A program made the position numbers and the translations under genes. A stretch of DNA of 64,000 bases from Dyella_B humi. GTDB taxonomy: Bacteria; Pseudomonadota; Gammaproteobacteria; Xanthomonadales; Rhodanobacteraceae. Of the stretch, positions 18,267 to 26,937 are shown piece after piece (the first letter of the stretch is position 1; each line of letters begins with the position of its first letter). The notes beneath the pieces were generated by a model that was not told where the DNA came from, did not search any database, and saw only the letters and a list, made by a program, of their open reading frames with translations. The DNA is taken from positions 248,001 to 312,000 of the forward strand of contig NZ_JADIKI010000021.1 of the NCBI RefSeq assembly GCF_044904605.1, given 5' to 3'.

Positions 18267-19355
18267 TTAGAGACCCAATGGGTCGATTACGACATGCGCG
18301 ATGCGTAATCGTTTCCACGTATACGTAACGTGCAATTTGCCGTCCTTGGTCTGGATAACGGCCGGATAGGAGAACTCCACGCCAAGGCCGCGTTCCAGCG
18401 TAAGTACCTGTTTCCAATGCTCGCCGTCGCTCGAGATGGCTATGGCGAGGGTATTGCGGCCATTCCACCAATCCTTGCCATGCGTGGTCGGGTTGTAGAC
18501 CAGGCAAGCGCGGCCGTCGGTCAGGATGGTGGCATCGATGCCGGAATTGGGGTTGGGCACGTCCAGCAGCTTCAGCGCCGACCACGTCTGCCCACCGTCA
18601 GTGGACCAGGTGGAGAACAGGCGATCCTGCTTGGTGCGGCCAATCGCCTGCAGCTTCCCATTGGGCCACGGCAGCAGGCTTGGCTGAATGGCTTCGATGG
18701 TATCTGGGTTGGGAACAGGCTGACTGCTCCGCCAGGTAGCGCCGCTGTCGGTGGAAAGTTCAAAGTGGATCGTCCAGCGTCCCAGTTCCGTGCTTGATGG
18801 GCTGACGATGTTTCCGTCCGCAAGTTGCACCGGCTTGTCCTTAATGGGCCCGAGGATGCCCACTGGCAAGACGCGCTCGGCGGACCAATGCACACCGTTG
18901 TCGTCCGACGTCTTGAGCATGCCGCGCCAATGCTGCGGATCGGGCCCGACCTTGTAGAACAACATCAGCGGTCCGTGGCGTGGAAGAAACAGCACAGGAT
19001 TCCATGTCGGTTCGCGATGCCCGTCCACCTGCCCGCCATTGGCCACTTCGACCGGTTTGCTCCAATGGCCTTGCACCTGGCGCGACAGCCAGATGCCCAC
19101 GCTGGGATCACGCTCCTGCTTGCCGCCGAACCACGCAGTGACCAAGCCTGTTGGGGTTTCGACGATGGTCGAGGCGTGGCTTTGCTTCGTCGGAGGCGAC
19201 GCTGCGATGAATTCACGCAGGACGATGGGGTTGTTTGCCATGGCTGTTATGGGTGCGGCGAGCAGCAGCAGGGCTGCATACCAAGTAAGCCCCTCTCCGC
19301 TCGGGAGAGGGGTGCTTGTGACGCACCTGTGTTGCTGTGCACCCATGGCTATCAT
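18267..19355 (-). CDS. Sialidase-like BNR-repeat glycosidase, exported
   Basis: This 362-residue protein is a six-bladed propeller of the BNR/sialidase kind. Asp-box-like motifs occur at TSDDNGVHW, STDSGATW, STDGGQTW and SSDGEHW. The classical FRIP motif of well-studied sialidases is not seen, so true sialic-acid specificity is doubtful. The ATG at 19355 overlaps the preceding galactosidase stop as ATGA, indicating translational coupling. The signal peptide is odd: a REP-like hairpin is translated inside its n-region (TPLPSGEG) before the hydrophobic ALLLLAAP core. It is the last gene of the GH29-GH18-GH3-GH35 chain. It may remove a terminal acidic sugar or act on another linkage. Confidence 0.82.
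   Translation of the reverse strand: MIAMGAQQHRCVTSTPLPSGEGLTWYAALLLLAAPITAMANNPIVLREFIAASPPTKQSHASTIVETPTGLVTAWFGGKQERDPSVGIWLSRQVQGHWSKPVEVANGGQVDGHREPTWNPVLFLPRHGPLMLFYKVGPDPQHWRGMLKTSDDNGVHWSAERVLPVGILGPIKDKPVQLADGNIVSPSSTELGRWTIHFELSTDSGATWRSSQPVPNPDTIEAIQPSLLPWPNGKLQAIGRTKQDRLFSTWSTDGGQTWSALKLLDVPNPNSGIDATILTDGRACLVYNPTTHGKDWWNGRNTLAIAISSDGEHWKQVLTLERGLGVEFSYPAVIQTKDGKLHVTYTWKRLRIAHVVIDPLGL
19290..19312. repeat. REP-like hairpin inside the start of the sialidase-like gene
   Basis: CCCCTCTCC at 19290-19298 pairs with GGAGAGGGG at 19304-19312, the same 9-bp stem as the intergenic copy at 11277. Here it lies within the coding region, encoding part of the signal-peptide n-region. Confidence 0.75.
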
Positions 19356-21193
19356 TTGGACGTCTTTACGTCCAGCTTGTACCAAACCTGCTGCGTCGTT
19401 CCACGCAGCACCGGCTGCTGCTGCGCCTGCAGATCAAACACCACCACCGTGTTATCGCCCTGCTCCATCCACGGCGCAGGTAGATACAGCGAGCGCTGTG
19501 GACCGATATCCCAGATGCGTCCAAGGTTGTGGCCATTGACCCACATGAAGCCCTTGCCGAATGCGCTCACATCCAAAAACGTATCCGCCGGCGCCGTCAT
19601 CTTGAAGTGACCACGATGAAACGCCGGCCCGGCGACCGCTTGCGTGGTCCAGCCGCGAATCGTATCCGGCGACGACATCGGCAGCGGATACACCTGCCAG
19701 CTATGCAATGGCTTACCGTCCATCAACACAGGATCGACAAGCCCTGCGCGACCATCCGCAAGACGCGGTCCGTAATTGATGCGGCCAGTGTTTTCCACCA
19801 GCACATCCAATGTATGCGTGCCCGCTTCGATGGTGACAGGCAAGCTCACCTGCTTGAGCCTGCGATCCACCGTGCCGATCAGCTTGCGATCCACATACAC
19901 CGAGGCGTAATCGCGCACTTCGCCCAGGTACAGCTGCCCCGTAATCGAGCCACTGATTTGAGTGCGATAAAGAATGTAGCCGTACGCCTGGCCGAACTGC
20001 TCCATCGGCTGCGGTTGCTCTACCGAAACGGGTTCCGGCAAGTTGTCCCATAGCGATGCCGATTCGGTAAGCGCGAATTCGGGAATGTCCATGAACGGCG
20101 TGGACGCAGGCAATGATGGCGGCGTGATGCTGGTGGCCTTTGTGATGACGTCTCGAAACTTCGCAAACTTCGGCTTGGGCCTGCCCGCTTCGTCCAGCGG
20201 CGCGTCGTAGTCGTAGCTGGTGGTCTGCGGCGCGTAATGATCGGTAGGATTGCCCTGGAAGTTGGCGCCGTTCATGAAGCCGAAGGTAGTGCCGCCTTCG
20301 AACATGTAAAGGTTGAACGAGTACCCCTGGCTCAGCATCCATGCAAGCTCTTTGGCCTGCACGTTGGCATCGGTTTGCGCGTGCGGTTCACCCCAATGAT
20401 CGAACCAGCCCGCCCAGTATTCGCCAGCCATCGCTGGCTGGTCGGGACGGAATGCCTTGAGCTTCGTAAAAGCGCTCTTCGCTTCGCCCGTACCGAAGTT
20501 GACCACGGCGAGCACGCCGGGCAAGGCGTCGTTGCGCAGCTCCTCCGCGCCGTCGGAGGTAAACATGAGGTCGGTGCCAAAGCCGGCGCGAATCAGCGCC
20601 TGGTGGATATCTTCCATGTACGTACGGTCATCGCTGTAGGAGCCGTATTCGTTTTCCACCTGCACAGCGACCATCGGTCCGCCGTGTGAAGCCATCAGCG
20701 GAGCCAGCTCCTTGCCCAACCGCTGAAAATAGCGCTCCACCGCCTTCAGGTATTTCGGATCCTGCGTGCGCACGTGCAGATGCGGATCGGTGAATAACCA
20801 GGCCGGGAAACCGCCGGCTTCCCATTCGGCACAGACATACGGCCCAGGCCGCAGGATCACGTCCAGCCCTTCCTGTTGCGCTTCACGCACGAAAGCAGCT
20901 ACGTCGTTGTTGCCGTCGAAATCGAACTGCCCCGGTTGCGGTTCGACCAGGTTCCAGTACACGTAAGTGGTGATCGTGTTCAGTCCCATCGCGCGCGCTT
21001 TGCGCAGGCGATCGCGCCAGTACGCGCGTGGAATGCGCTGAAAATCCATCGAACCGGAGAGGATTTGATGTGGCTTGCCGGCGCGGATGAAATGCGTGCC
21101 TTCGATGGTGATGAGTGTGTTTGCGTGGATCGTTGCGCTCGACAGCAGTATCGTCCCGAGCAAACACGCCGCTAAGAACGGCTTCATCTTCAT
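19352..21193 (-). CDS. Beta-galactosidase, GH35
   Basis: The 613-residue exported enzyme hydrolyses terminal beta-galactose. A signal peptide is followed by the GH35 TIM barrel, which opens with GTHFIRAGKPHQILSGSMDF and has the family signature GGFPAWL near 130. The acid/base Glu is in VQVENEYGSY near 180 and the nucleophile Glu in MAGEYWAGWFD near 255. C-terminal jelly-roll domains typical of the family follow. The start at 21193 overlaps the GH3 stop as ATGA and its own stop overlaps the next gene the same way, so the three are translationally coupled. Within a fucosidase-containing chain it would remove the beta-1,3/1,4 galactose exposed after defucosylation. Confidence 0.94.
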   Translation of the reverse strand: MKMKPFLAACLLGTILLSSATIHANTLITIEGTHFIRAGKPHQILSGSMDFQRIPRAYWRDRLRKARAMGLNTITTYVYWNLVEPQPGQFDFDGNNDVAAFVREAQQEGLDVILRPGPYVCAEWEAGGFPAWLFTDPHLHVRTQDPKYLKAVERYFQRLGKELAPLMASHGGPMVAVQVENEYGSYSDDRTYMEDIHQALIRAGFGTDLMFTSDGAEELRNDALPGVLAVVNFGTGEAKSAFTKLKAFRPDQPAMAGEYWAGWFDHWGEPHAQTDANVQAKELAWMLSQGYSFNLYMFEGGTTFGFMNGANFQGNPTDHYAPQTTSYDYDAPLDEAGRPKPKFAKFRDVITKATSITPPSLPASTPFMDIPEFALTESASLWDNLPEPVSVEQPQPMEQFGQAYGYILYRTQISGSITGQLYLGEVRDYASVYVDRKLIGTVDRRLKQVSLPVTIEAGTHTLDVLVENTGRINYGPRLADGRAGLVDPVLMDGKPLHSWQVYPLPMSSPDTIRGWTTQAVAGPAFHRGHFKMTAPADTFLDVSAFGKGFMWVNGHNLGRIWDIGPQRSLYLPAPWMEQGDNTVVVFDLQAQQQPVLRGTTQQVWYKLDVKTSK

Positions 21194-23796
21194 CGCGGCA
21201 ATGCCTGGTGACCGTTGATGGTGAATACCGTCGTTACGCCCTCTGTGTAGCCAGGTTGGCCGCCGCCAACGAACACGCGAAAGTGTCCCGCCTGCACCGC
21301 ACGCAAACCTGCGGCATCAACGCTACTCAATTGCCTTGAATCGAGCTCGAAACTTACGCGACGACTTTCCTTCGCAGCCAAATGCACACGCTGGAATGCC
21401 ACCAGCGCGTGGCGAGATGCGAGCGCATCATCCAGCGCATCCAGATACACCTGCACGACTTCGTCGCCATCGCGGTCGCCGTCGTTGCGGACGACGGCAC
21501 TCACCGTGAGCTTCGCGCCTGCTCCCAGCTTCGATGCTGACAACTTCGGCTCTGCATACGCAAAATGCGTATAGCTCAAGCCGTAGCCGAACGGATAAAG
21601 CGGCGTGCCTTCGAAATAGCGATACGTGCGCCCTTGCATCGCATAACTGACGAACGGCGGCAGATCCCGCGTGGAACGATAGAACGTCACCGGTAGACGG
21701 CCGCCAGGGTTGTAGTCGCCGGCCAGTACTTGCGCGATGGCGCGACCGCCCTCCTGTCCTGGATACCACGCCGCCACTATCGCATCGGCATGGGCTTTCG
21801 CCCAGTTCAGCGCGACAGCACTGCCGGACATCAACACCACCACCAGCGGCTTGCCGCTGGCGGCCGCACGTTCGAGCAGCGCCTGCTGTGGTTGTGGCAA
21901 GCCGATGTCGGTGCGATCACCGCCGTTGAAGCCGGGCACGTCGATCTTCAGCTCCTCGCCTTCTACGTCCGACGACAGGCCGACGAAGGCCACAATCGCA
22001 TCGGCATCGTGTACGACGGTGGCCGCTTCAGCCAGTTGCGCACCGGCCGGTGCCAGCCACTGCAAACGTACGCCCTGATCTTGGCCGCTGTGCACATATT
22101 CAAGCCGAATGGCATGCGAATGAGTGTCGGTCACATGCAGCACGGCCTGCATGTGCGCATCGTCACCGCTATCGTCGAGCACGTTCCGGCCATCCACGTA
22201 CAAACGCACCGGATCGTGCTGTTTGTTGCAATCAAAGCAACGATCCACGTGCACGACCAGCGTGTAATCGCCCGGCGCCGGCGGTAGCCATTCACCGGTC
22301 CAGCGCACGGCATAACGGTCGGCGTGTAGACCATCAGCCGGTGCGACATGATCCCAATCGAAATCGATCACGCGATCTGTGCGCGTCGAAACAGGTTTGC
22401 CGTTAAATTCGACATTGTCGAAATACTCGCCGGTGAGACCGGCGCTTCCGTTCTTAGCACTGCGCAGCGCTGTTTCCGGAACCGGAATCGGCACGCCTTC
22501 GGCAATGGGTGCACCTTGCGCATAGCGCACGCGTTCTGCACCAAAGCGTTCGCGCAGCCCTTCGAGGGGTGTGAAAGGTGCGCGGGCGGTGCCATGGTAG
22601 TTGGCTTCCAGCGTTTCCAGCGTATCGGCATTCGGGCCGATCACGGCCACGCGCGTGCCGGCACGCAGCGGCAGAACACTATGCTCGTTCTTCAGCAGCA
22701 CTACTGATTCCAACGCGGCTTGCAGAGCAAGCTTCCGATGCGCGGCGCTGTCCACCTGATCCATGCCGATGGATGCATAGGGATTCTCGCCACCACCCCA
22801 CTCGCCCAGGCGATAGCGGGTCGCGAACAGACGTGTGAGCGCGGTATCGAGCGTCGATTCCTTTACGTAACCCTTCTGCACTGCTTCAAGCAGGTCGGCA
22901 TAGGCGGAGCCGCAATCCAGATCGGTGCCCGCCTGGATGGATGCCGCGGATGACTGCACATTATCCGGTTTGAAGTAGTGGAACTTGGTCATGTCGTCGA
23001 TCGCATCGCAGTCCGACACGACAAAGCCCTTGAAGCCCCAGTCATGACGCAATCGCGTCGTCAGCAGATCGCCATCCGCACACACTGGCGTGCCGTGTAT
23101 GGCGTTGTACGCGCACATCACCGAATCGGCATAACCCTGGGTCACCGCCGCTCGGAATGCAGGCAGGTAGGTGGCTTCCAGATCATGCGGCGAAACGTCC
23201 ACATCGAAACCATGCCGTCCAGCTTCCGGGCCGCTGTGCACGACGAAATGCTTAGGTGTGGCGATGGCGCGCGGATGGGCCGGATCGTCGCCCTGGATAC
23301 CGTGAATGAAATTCACCGCAAGCTGGCCGGTAAGATAGGGATCTTCGCCGTAGGTTTCCTGTCCCCTGCCCCAACGCGGATCGCGAAAGATATTGATGTT
23401 GGGCGACCAGATGGTGAGGCCCTGATAACGCACGTGATCACGGCCGGCACCGATCGCGTTGAACTTCGCGCGCGCTTCGGTAGATACGGTGGTGCCGACC
23501 TGCTCGAGCAGCGCCGTATCCCAGCTTGCGGCCAAGCCGATGGCTTGTGGGAAGACGGTGGCGTAACCGTTACGGGCGATGCCATGCAGGCCTTCGCTCC
23601 ACCAATCATAGGTGGCAATGCCGAGGCGTGGGATGGCTGGTGCGCCGCTTTGGACCTGGGTGACCTTTTCGGCCAGGGTCATTTGTGAGACGAGAGTGGC
23701 GGCTTTGGTGTTTGGTGTTGTGTCTTGCGCAAATGTTGCGCTAGCTGATGCGAGCAGGACACTGCACAACACAAGGCATGGAAAGTTTATGCGCAT
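21190..23796 (-). CDS. Beta-glucosidase/beta-xylosidase, GH3, with PA14 insertion
   Basis: This 868-residue exported enzyme has a two-domain GH3 core. The nucleophile Asp is in GFVVSDCDAI, and a PA14 carbohydrate-binding module is inserted in the second domain (GLTGEYFDN through RLQWLAPAG). A fibronectin-III-like C-terminal domain (DGDEVVQVYLDA) ends the protein. The start at 23796 gives a clean signal peptide ending FAQ; the frame stays open upstream only because it reads through an intergenic repeat. It could release glucose, xylose or GlcNAc; subfamily assignment needs a tree. It overlaps GH35 by 4 bp and follows GH18 after a repeat-containing gap of 216 bp. Confidence 0.93.
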   Translation of the reverse strand: MRINFPCLVLCSVLLASASATFAQDTTPNTKAATLVSQMTLAEKVTQVQSGAPAIPRLGIATYDWWSEGLHGIARNGYATVFPQAIGLAASWDTALLEQVGTTVSTEARAKFNAIGAGRDHVRYQGLTIWSPNINIFRDPRWGRGQETYGEDPYLTGQLAVNFIHGIQGDDPAHPRAIATPKHFVVHSGPEAGRHGFDVDVSPHDLEATYLPAFRAAVTQGYADSVMCAYNAIHGTPVCADGDLLTTRLRHDWGFKGFVVSDCDAIDDMTKFHYFKPDNVQSSAASIQAGTDLDCGSAYADLLEAVQKGYVKESTLDTALTRLFATRYRLGEWGGGENPYASIGMDQVDSAAHRKLALQAALESVVLLKNEHSVLPLRAGTRVAVIGPNADTLETLEANYHGTARAPFTPLEGLRERFGAERVRYAQGAPIAEGVPIPVPETALRSAKNGSAGLTGEYFDNVEFNGKPVSTRTDRVIDFDWDHVAPADGLHADRYAVRWTGEWLPPAPGDYTLVVHVDRCFDCNKQHDPVRLYVDGRNVLDDSGDDAHMQAVLHVTDTHSHAIRLEYVHSGQDQGVRLQWLAPAGAQLAEAATVVHDADAIVAFVGLSSDVEGEELKIDVPGFNGGDRTDIGLPQPQQALLERAAASGKPLVVVLMSGSAVALNWAKAHADAIVAAWYPGQEGGRAIAQVLAGDYNPGGRLPVTFYRSTRDLPPFVSYAMQGRTYRYFEGTPLYPFGYGLSYTHFAYAEPKLSASKLGAGAKLTVSAVVRNDGDRDGDEVVQVYLDALDDALASRHALVAFQRVHLAAKESRRVSFELDSRQLSSVDAAGLRAVQAGHFRVFVGGGQPGYTEGVTTVFTINGHQALPR

Positions 23797-23848
23797 GATT
23801 GAAGACCTACTCCCTTGCCCTCTTGTCATGAGGTTCAACTTAGCCTTA

Positions 23849-23967
23849 CCGTCATTCCGGCGAAGGCCGGAATCCAGTTTCAATACGTTGTGCGAAGCAC
23901 TCAAAATCGCTTGTGTGTCCTTCGGACGCATATTTGAACTGGATTCCGGCCTTCGCCGGAATGACGG
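23849..23967. repeat. Inverted pair of GTCATTCCGGCG-type repeats
   Basis: The arm at 23850-23880 (CGTCATTCCGGCGAAGGCCG and onward) is repeated in inverted orientation at 23937-23966, each arm itself containing a CCGGCGAAGGCCGG hairpin. The spacer is about 56 bp. It lies between GH18 and GH3. Related copies are at 26736 and 37387. Confidence 0.85.
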
Positions 23968-24012
23968 TGAGGCAAGCTCGGACCTTGCGTTGAATATAAA
24001 CGCCTCGGTGGC

Positions 24013-25065
24013 TTACCGCTCCACCACCGGCAACTCATCCCACACCTTCGGATCTTCCGCACCCAACACCCAAGCGCAGAAACCCTCAAGATCGTATTGC
24101 TTCACCAGCGCATAGCGATCGCGGAAACTGTGCGCATCGGGCATGAACACCCATTCGCGCATGCCATCGCGGTAGAAGTAGTACCAGGATTCATGCTCCA
24201 CCGGATCCCACTGCACTACAGCCTTCTGTTCCTTAGCAAGCGGAAACGACTCGTCCGCATCGATGTAGGTCGCTGAGATGTTGGATGCCTCGGTGCCGTC
24301 ATCGCGTACAGGATTGCCGGTGTACCAGCGATAGCCATATAACGCGATGCCGAGCGAAAGCTTCTCCTTCGGCACCAGCGTCAATGCGTACTTCAGCTGA
24401 TCGAGCATCCACGGCATGGCGTCCACCGGGCCCGGCGTTGTCCAACGCGTGTGCTGGTCGTAGGTCATCAGGCACACCAGGTCAGCGTATTTGCCCAGCG
24501 CGGCCAGATCGTAGGCGCCGCGCCAGTATTGCCACATCCACTTGGAAAACTGCCCTTCTCCCGCGTGACCGGGGCCGTTTGGCACCACCGCAATCGACAG
24601 CTTAAGCCCATGCTTGTGCAGCGCCTCGGCGGTTTGCTTCACCAGCAAGGTATACGCGTCGCGGTCAGTCCACGAGATGCTTTCGAAATCGAACTGATAA
24701 CCGTCGTAGCCATGTTCGTTCGCCTGCTGCAACATCGATTCGATCATGTGCTGCTTAGCGATTTCGTCATGCAGCAGATCATGAAACCCCTTGCGCCCTG
24801 CCGACATGGAAATGATCGGCTCGACTGGCAACCGGTGCTGCTTGGCCAGATCCAGCACGTAACGGTTCGGCCCGCCGCTGACCAGCCCCTGGTTGTCGAC
24901 GCCGTACCAGGTGGGCACCAGCAGGCCGATCTTGTCGATGTTCGCGATGAAGGAGTTGGTGGATTTCTGCGTGCCCATCAAATAGAACAGCGCCGTGGGC
25001 TGCTTCGCACAAGCCACGCCGCAGGCCAGTGCCGCGACAAGAAAACAGGCAAGCTTTTTCATCAT
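24013..25065 (-). CDS. GH18 chitinase-like / endo-beta-N-acetylglucosaminidase, exported
   Basis: The 350-residue protein has a signal peptide (MMKKLACFLVAALACGVACA) and the GH18 active-site motif DGYQFDFES, whose final Glu is the catalytic acid, near residue 135. GH18 includes chitinases and endo-beta-N-acetylglucosaminidases that cut the chitobiose core of N-glycans. Its place beside fucosidase, galactosidase and hexosaminidase favours the latter, but this is inference. The ATG at 25065 overlaps the fucosidase stop by one base (TGATG). A longer in-frame reading into the fucosidase gene is rejected because it lacks family similarity and would remove the signal peptide. It follows GH29 directly. 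Confidence 0.88.
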   Translation of the reverse strand: MMKKLACFLVAALACGVACAKQPTALFYLMGTQKSTNSFIANIDKIGLLVPTWYGVDNQGLVSGGPNRYVLDLAKQHRLPVEPIISMSAGRKGFHDLLHDEIAKQHMIESMLQQANEHGYDGYQFDFESISWTDRDAYTLLVKQTAEALHKHGLKLSIAVVPNGPGHAGEGQFSKWMWQYWRGAYDLAALGKYADLVCLMTYDQHTRWTTPGPVDAMPWMLDQLKYALTLVPKEKLSLGIALYGYRWYTGNPVRDDGTEASNISATYIDADESFPLAKEQKAVVQWDPVEHESWYYFYRDGMREWVFMPDAHSFRDRYALVKQYDLEGFCAWVLGAEDPKVWDELPVVER

Positions 25066-26678
25066 CACTGCGCCAGTTCGATGCGATAGACGTAAGCGTA
25101 GTCGCCCACGGGTTGCGCCGGCAGCGAAAGATGCAGGCCATCCGGCTGCTGCTGCCATTCCACGCGCTGACCATTGGCAAGCAAACTCACCGCGCGCACA
25201 TGGTCGTCGGGCTTGATCGAATGGATCACTGCCTTGCCGCCTTCCGGCCAGCCCAACTCGATGGCACACAGCGCACCGTTCTTGGTGGTGAAGCGGAAAT
25301 CCTCCGCCGTATATGGCTTGGTCTTGGTGTCCTGGAACGTGCCGCCGACTACTTCGGTGGGGCCTTCGCCGAACGTGCGCCACGGCTTGCTGCCATAGAT
25401 AGCGTCGCCATTGGTCTTCAACCAACCGCCCATCGCAAGCAGCACTTTTTGCGCATCTTCCGGAATCGTGCCATCCGCACGCGGTCCGATATTGAGCTGC
25501 AAGTTGCCGTTCTTGCTGACCACGTCCACCAGCAGATGGATGAGCTCCTTCGGCGATTTATACGTGTCGTTCTTGATGTATCCCCACGAAGCATTGCTGA
25601 TGGACGTATCGGTCTGCCAGTGCGTGGGATGGATGCCGGTGAGCTGACCGCGTTCGATATCCAGCGTGCCTGCGCCTTCGGCAAAATCGCCCAGCTTGTA
25701 ATTGACCACCACGCCGTCGCGCTTGGCGCCTTCGTTGTAGTAGTAGGCCAGCATTTTCGGCAGGGTGTTGCGGAAGGTTGGATGGCCGATCCACCAGTCG
25801 AAGTAAATGAGATCCGGGTGATAGTCGTCGATCAGTTCGGCCGTGCGCGCCAGCCAGTCGTCCAGCCAGGCTTGCGAAACATAGGTCCAGTCGTCAGCGA
25901 GGTTCTGATCGTCCTTCGCCATGTGCGCCTCGGCAGGACCGTACAGTCCAGCATAGCGCGGATCGTTCACGTCGGAATCGAACTGGCGACCACCGTCGAA
26001 GAACCAGTCGTGCTCGGCGCGATGCGAGGAAACACCGAAACGCATGCCATCGGCGCGCACCGCTTTTTCCAGCTCGCCGATCACGTCGCGATGCGGCCCC
26101 ATCTTCACTGCCGTCCATTCCGACAATTGCGAGTTGTACATGGCGAAGCCGTCGTGGTGCTCCGCCACCGGCACGACGTAGCGCGCACCGGCGTCCTTGA
26201 AAAGCTTTGCCCATGCCTGCGGATCAAAGTGCTCCGCCTTGAACATGGGGATGAAATCCTTGTAGCCGAATTTCGACTGCGGGCCGTAGGTAGCCACGTG
26301 ATGCGCGAAATCCGGCATGCTCTGCTGATACATGTTGCGCGAGTACCACTCGCTGCCGAAGGCCGGCACCGAATACACGCCCCAGTGGATGAAGATGCCG
26401 AACTTCGCGTCGTCGTACCACTGCGGCGAGCTGTAATGCTGCAGCGAAGCCCAGTCGTTCCGGAACGGCCCATCGTTCATATGCTTGGCGACACGGGAGA
26501 GAATGGCCTGTCGCTGCGGCGCGAACTTGGCGGTGGCCTTCTGCCACGCCAGGTCGGCATCCTGCGGAGAGAGTGTCTTGGCGGTAGGCGCTGTGGGTGA
26601 TTGTTGGGCAGCGGCTATGCCTGCCGCGCAAGCCATGGCTACACCAAAGTAGAACAAAGACCGTTTCATCGCTCTCAA
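25065..26678 (-). CDS. Alpha-L-fucosidase, GH29 (copy 1)
   Basis: The 537-residue exported enzyme removes alpha-linked L-fucose. After a signal peptide (to about AAAQ) the GH29 barrel shows KFGIFIHWGVYSVPAFGSEW, the EHHDGFAMY segment, and the nucleophile Asp in LIYFDWWIG near 300. A C-terminal beta-sandwich follows. Two possible ATGs (26678 and 26669) differ by three residues. It begins the chain GH29-GH18-GH3-GH35-sialidase-like on the minus strand, after a TonB-dependent receptor whose terminator lies between them. The freed fucose can be used by the catabolic genes starting at 31134. Confidence 0.94.
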   Translation of the reverse strand: MRAMKRSLFYFGVAMACAAGIAAAQQSPTAPTAKTLSPQDADLAWQKATAKFAPQRQAILSRVAKHMNDGPFRNDWASLQHYSSPQWYDDAKFGIFIHWGVYSVPAFGSEWYSRNMYQQSMPDFAHHVATYGPQSKFGYKDFIPMFKAEHFDPQAWAKLFKDAGARYVVPVAEHHDGFAMYNSQLSEWTAVKMGPHRDVIGELEKAVRADGMRFGVSSHRAEHDWFFDGGRQFDSDVNDPRYAGLYGPAEAHMAKDDQNLADDWTYVSQAWLDDWLARTAELIDDYHPDLIYFDWWIGHPTFRNTLPKMLAYYYNEGAKRDGVVVNYKLGDFAEGAGTLDIERGQLTGIHPTHWQTDTSISNASWGYIKNDTYKSPKELIHLLVDVVSKNGNLQLNIGPRADGTIPEDAQKVLLAMGGWLKTNGDAIYGSKPWRTFGEGPTEVVGGTFQDTKTKPYTAEDFRFTTKNGALCAIELGWPEGGKAVIHSIKPDDHVRAVSLLANGQRVEWQQQPDGLHLSLPAQPVGDYAYVYRIELAQ

Positions 26679-26735
26679 TCCTTTTCACCCTCTGAGTCGA
26701 GGCTCAATAGTGCCATACACCCCAACCTACCTTGC

Positions 26736-26844
26736 CGTCATTCCCGCGAAAGCGGGAATCCATTTTTGCTTTGAAGCAAAAGTCGAAGATGGATTGACCA
26801 GCTTCGCTGTTGTAAAGCGCCTCCGCTTTCGCGGGAATGACGGC
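26736..26844. repeat. Inverted pair of GTCATTCCCGCG-type repeats
   Basis: CCGTCATTCCCGCGAAAGCG at 26736 and onward is inverted at 26823-26844. The interior (TTTGAAGCAAAAGTCGAAGA and onward) closely matches that of the copy at 37387-37472. The element lies upstream of the fucosidase gene and downstream of the receptor's terminator. Confidence 0.85.
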
Positions 26845-26870
26845 CGGACAGATTATGGCGAGGCCATCAC

Positions 26871-26925
26871 AAAAATAAAAAAAACCGATCGCGGGAGTAA
26901 GGGGAAGATACTGGTCCGCGATCGG
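26871..26925 (-). terminator. Terminator of the third TonB-dependent receptor
   Basis: CCGATCGCGG at 26884-26893 pairs with CCGCGATCGG at 26915-26924 around a 21-base loop. Read on the minus strand, the stem is followed by TTTTTTTTATTTTT. It begins 13 bases after the receptor stop codon. Confidence 0.88.
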
Positions 26926-26937
26926 TACTGCGAAAAC

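Noticed and set aside
25066..25425. N-terminal extension of the GH18 protein to 25425
   Set aside because: This part overlaps the fucosidase gene out of frame, has Arg-rich composition, and would displace a clean signal peptide that starts at the overlapping TGATG.
25029..26600. Long open frame (523 codons) antisense to the fucosidase gene
   Set aside because: It lies opposite a clear GH29 gene with catalytic motifs and is a mirror of high-GC codon use. It has no domain pattern, no signal and no ribosome site.
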